Part shown: positions 33,758 to 35,273 of the stretch, one piece after another
Numbering within the stretch: the stretch's first letter is position 1
Layout of the letters: every line of letters starts with the position of its first letter
Assembly: GCA_964530695.1 (NCBI GenBank)
Contig: CAZGYQ010000026.1
Location: 1 to 35,273, forward strand
Length of the DNA stretch: 35,273 nt
From: VFBF01 sp964530695
Lineage (GTDB): Bacteria; Pseudomonadota; Alphaproteobacteria; Caulobacterales; Aquidulcibacteraceae
Direction: 5' to 3'
The notes under the pieces: model-generated
Databases searched by the model: none
The model's input: only the letters and a program-made list of their open reading frames with translations
Told to the model about the DNA's origin: nothing
Made by a program: the position numbers and the translations under genes

Positions 33758-34657
33758 TCAGAGGGAACCCAGCGCGCAGGCGGCGACGCCTGCGGCGGTG
33801 AGGGCGGCGGCGAGAATCTGGCGCAGGGTCAGCTTTTCGCGGAAGAGCCTGCGGCCCGCCCAGGCGGCGATGGGGATTTCGGACACGCCCACCGCATTGA
33901 CGGCCGCCGCCGGCGCCATGCCGAAGGCGGTGAACCAGAGCGCCGAGGCCGCAAAACCGGTGAAGCCCGCCCCGATCGAGCGTCGCCAGGCCTTGAGCCC
34001 CGCCATCAGCGCCGGCCGGTCCCGCCACGCGAGCCAGCCCGACAGCACGCCCGCCTGCATCCCCTGCACCACCACGAGCGTGACCGCCGCCCCCAGCCAT
34101 GGCGCGCCCGGCGCGCTTTCGAGGCTCGCGGCGCGGAAGGCGTTCGCCGAAAGCGCAAAGAGCGCGCCGGCCGCGAAGCCGAACCCCGCCGCGCTCCAGT
34201 CGCCCTTGCCGAACCGCGCGCCCTTCGGCCAGCTCAGCAGGAACAATCCCAACGTCGCCACGGCCAAGCCGATCCACACGAAGGGCGAGAGATCGTCGCC
34301 CATCACGAACCCGATGACCGCCGCCAGCGGCAGGCGCGCCTGCGAGAAGGTCGAGCCGATGGCGAAACCGGAGCGGCGCATGGCGACGAGCAGCGAGGCG
34401 GTGGCGATGGTCTGCGCGGCGGCGCCGACGGCGCAGGCGAAGAAGAAGGCGCCGTCGACCTGCGCGTTCGCCCGCGGCGTCAGCGCTTCCCACGCCCCAT
34501 ACCAGACGAGCGCGAACGGCAGACCGAACAGGAAACGCACCAGCGTCGCGCCCCACGGCCCCGCCTCTTCCAGCAGCCCGCGCTGCACGGCGTTGCGCGC
34601 GGTCTGCAGACCGGCGGCGAGAACGACGATGGGAATCCAGACGAAAGTGAGCGGCAT
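33758..34657 (-). CDS. EamA/DMT family transporter (second copy)
   Basis: A 299-residue inner-membrane transporter of the drug/metabolite superfamily with about ten hydrophobic helices in two EamA-like repeats. Seen are MPLTFVWIPIVVLAAGLQTARNAVQRGLLE at the start, VRFLFGLPFALVWYGAWEAL, ASLLVAMRRSGFAIGSTFSQARLPLAAVIGFVMGDDLSPFVWIGLAVATLGLFLLSW, and a second repeat ending VGVSEIPIAAWAGRRLFREKLTLRQILAAALTAAGVAACAL. Substrate unknown. The ATG at 34657 is chosen because it begins the first helix; upstream the open frame runs into the repeat element. It precedes prfA by 29 bp and may be co-transcribed with it. It is not closely similar to the EamA protein at 22904-23803 over its length, judged by eye. 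Confidence 0.85.
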   Translation of the reverse strand: MPLTFVWIPIVVLAAGLQTARNAVQRGLLEEAGPWGATLVRFLFGLPFALVWYGAWEALTPRANAQVDGAFFFACAVGAAAQTIATASLLVAMRRSGFAIGSTFSQARLPLAAVIGFVMGDDLSPFVWIGLAVATLGLFLLSWPKGARFGKGDWSAAGFGFAAGALFALSANAFRAASLESAPGAPWLGAAVTLVVVQGMQAGVLSGWLAWRDRPALMAGLKAWRRSIGAGFTGFAASALWFTAFGMAPAAAVNAVGVSEIPIAAWAGRRLFREKLTLRQILAAALTAAGVAACALGSL

Positions 34658-34722
34658 GGGGACTTTCTGGCGTGATTTGCGGGGAATGGCTTCTTTTGCC
34701 TGTCGGCGCCGTGGTGGAGAGT

Positions 34723-34823
34723 AGGACCGCGGGCCTATGGCCCGCCAACGCATCCGTCGCCAGACTCCGATAGAATCTCGCGTGGCTCGAATATGGAAAT
34801 GCGGACCAGAGGTCCGCGGTCCT
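34723..34823. repeat. Inverted-repeat element (REP/BIME-like) 3
   Basis: AGGACCGCGG at 34723-34732 is matched by its reverse complement CCGCGGTCCT at 34814-34823. Each arm continues into a perfect 7-bp hairpin with a 3-nt loop: GCGGGCC-TAT-GGCCCGC at 34729-34745 and GCGGACC-AGA-GGTCCGC at 34801-34817. The head GGACCGC and the hairpin plan match element 2 at 168-258, although the stem bases differ. It fills the gap between the EamA gene and the partial gene at the window end. Confidence 0.6.
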
Positions 34824-34833
34824 GTTTCGGCGG

Positions 34834-35273
34834 TCATGATGTGTCTGCGCCTTCGGCGGCAGGTGCGGGCGCCGTGAAGCCGCTACCGCACGCCGGTGGC
34901 GCGATCATCGCGAGCCCACCTGCACACACGCACTTCGGAACCCGCGCGATGGCGCGTTGCACGATGCGATCGAAATCGTTCAGCACATCGCGGATGTCGC
35001 GGAGCGATCTGAGTTTAATTCCGCGCGTGTAGAGCCGGATGAGGTTCAATCGTCGTTGTACATACCTGAACCCATTGCGCGCGGATGGCGGACGCATCCA
35101 TCTTCGCGCGCGCCGCCGGAACGTCATCCGCGAGGCCATCGTGAGAAATAAAAGTTCACGTACTTCGCGGCGCGCATCGCGGATGTCGCCGCGCAGGCCG
35201 ATGCGTTCGTTGCGATCGCCAAAGCTCGTCACCCACCACGCATAAAGCTCCAGCACCCACAGCCGGAGGGACC
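34834..35273 (-). CDS. Conserved-looking protein of unknown function, partial
   Basis: The frame is open from the window edge to a stop at 34834-34836, so the 5' end lies outside and at least 145 residues are encoded. A GTG at 35256 is a possible start, but no stop separates it from the edge. The visible part is Arg-rich and helical (ELYAWWVTSFGDRNERIGLRGDIRDARREVRELLFLTMASRMTFRRRARR..., then RLNLIRLYTRGIKLRSLRDIRDVLNDFDRIVQRAI) with regular charged heptads. The last 30 residues are Ala/Gly/Pro-rich and include two cysteines (KCVCAGG) and one at PPACGSG. The family was not recognised. Coding status is supported by the amphipathic helical pattern but not by any motif. Confidence 0.55.
   Translation of the reverse strand, partial: SLRLWVLELYAWWVTSFGDRNERIGLRGDIRDARREVRELLFLTMASRMTFRRRARRWMRPPSARNGFRYVQRRLNLIRLYTRGIKLRSLRDIRDVLNDFDRIVQRAIARVPKCVCAGGLAMIAPPACGSGFTAPAPAAEGADTS

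Noticed and set aside
33729..34748. In-frame N-terminal extension of prfA across the neighbouring EamA gene
   Set aside because: The extension is arginine-rich shadow sequence; RF1 proteins start at the MANLSLSRV position and are about 356 residues long.

Overview
The window looks like chromosomal DNA of a high-GC alphaproteobacterium, most likely Caulobacterales (a Caulobacter/Hyphomonadaceae-type organism). This rests on the prmC - DUF4167 - clpB gene order, a small secreted protein resembling the Caulobacter CC_3452 family, an Iro/FecA-like TonB-dependent receptor, fatty-acid-degradation genes and very GC-rich coding DNA. No rRNA, tRNA, CRISPR array, insertion sequence or prophage was seen. 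The genus assignment is inference.

Layout. 1-348 holds two palindromic, REP/BIME-like repeats ahead of inorganic pyrophosphatase (ppa). 349-2262: ppa with an overlapping small thioesterase-like gene, a converging GIY-YIG-like gene and a glutathione S-transferase. 2346-2498 is another inverted-repeat element. 2543-9797: a phytoene-dehydrogenase-like oxidoreductase overlapping an ABC exporter, a nitronate-monooxygenase-like enzyme, a secreted S9 peptidase and thymidine kinase. 9850-11996: a TetR regulator behind a cluster of GTTCA/TGAAC half sites, then an unrecognised membrane/coiled-coil protein and a terminator. 12001-16021 (minus strand): acyl-CoA dehydrogenase, a PaaG-like isomerase/hydratase and a DUF1330 protein, interrupted by one visibly AT-richer gene of the Schlafen/AlbA_2-ATPase type. 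16132-18486: small exported proteins and ExoD. 18489-22669: two lipoproteins flanking a C5-cytosine methyltransferase that overlaps a Vsr mismatch endonuclease, plus a YdjM-like membrane protein. 22904-28526: an EamA transporter and the clpB/DUF4167/prmC set. 28600-35273: a DUF445 protein, the TonB receptor, prfA, a second EamA transporter, a third BIME-like repeat and a partial unknown gene.

How the genes fit together. Most are housekeeping or catabolic. Three places are unusual. (1) The Schlafen-like gene is a low-GC single-gene insert whose stop lies 2 bp from the start of the next gene, so it appears to sit inside a beta-oxidation operon. (2) The methyltransferase-Vsr pair has no adjacent restriction endonuclease and could be a solitary epigenetic or anti-mutagenic module. 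(3) The palindromes near both window ends share a head and a stem-loop plan with compensatory stem changes between copies, as expected of REP elements mobilised in trans by a RAYT-type transposase. prfA and prmC, often neighbours, are separated here by a DUF445 gene and a TonB receptor gene. No single locus in the window is a clearly new multi-gene system.
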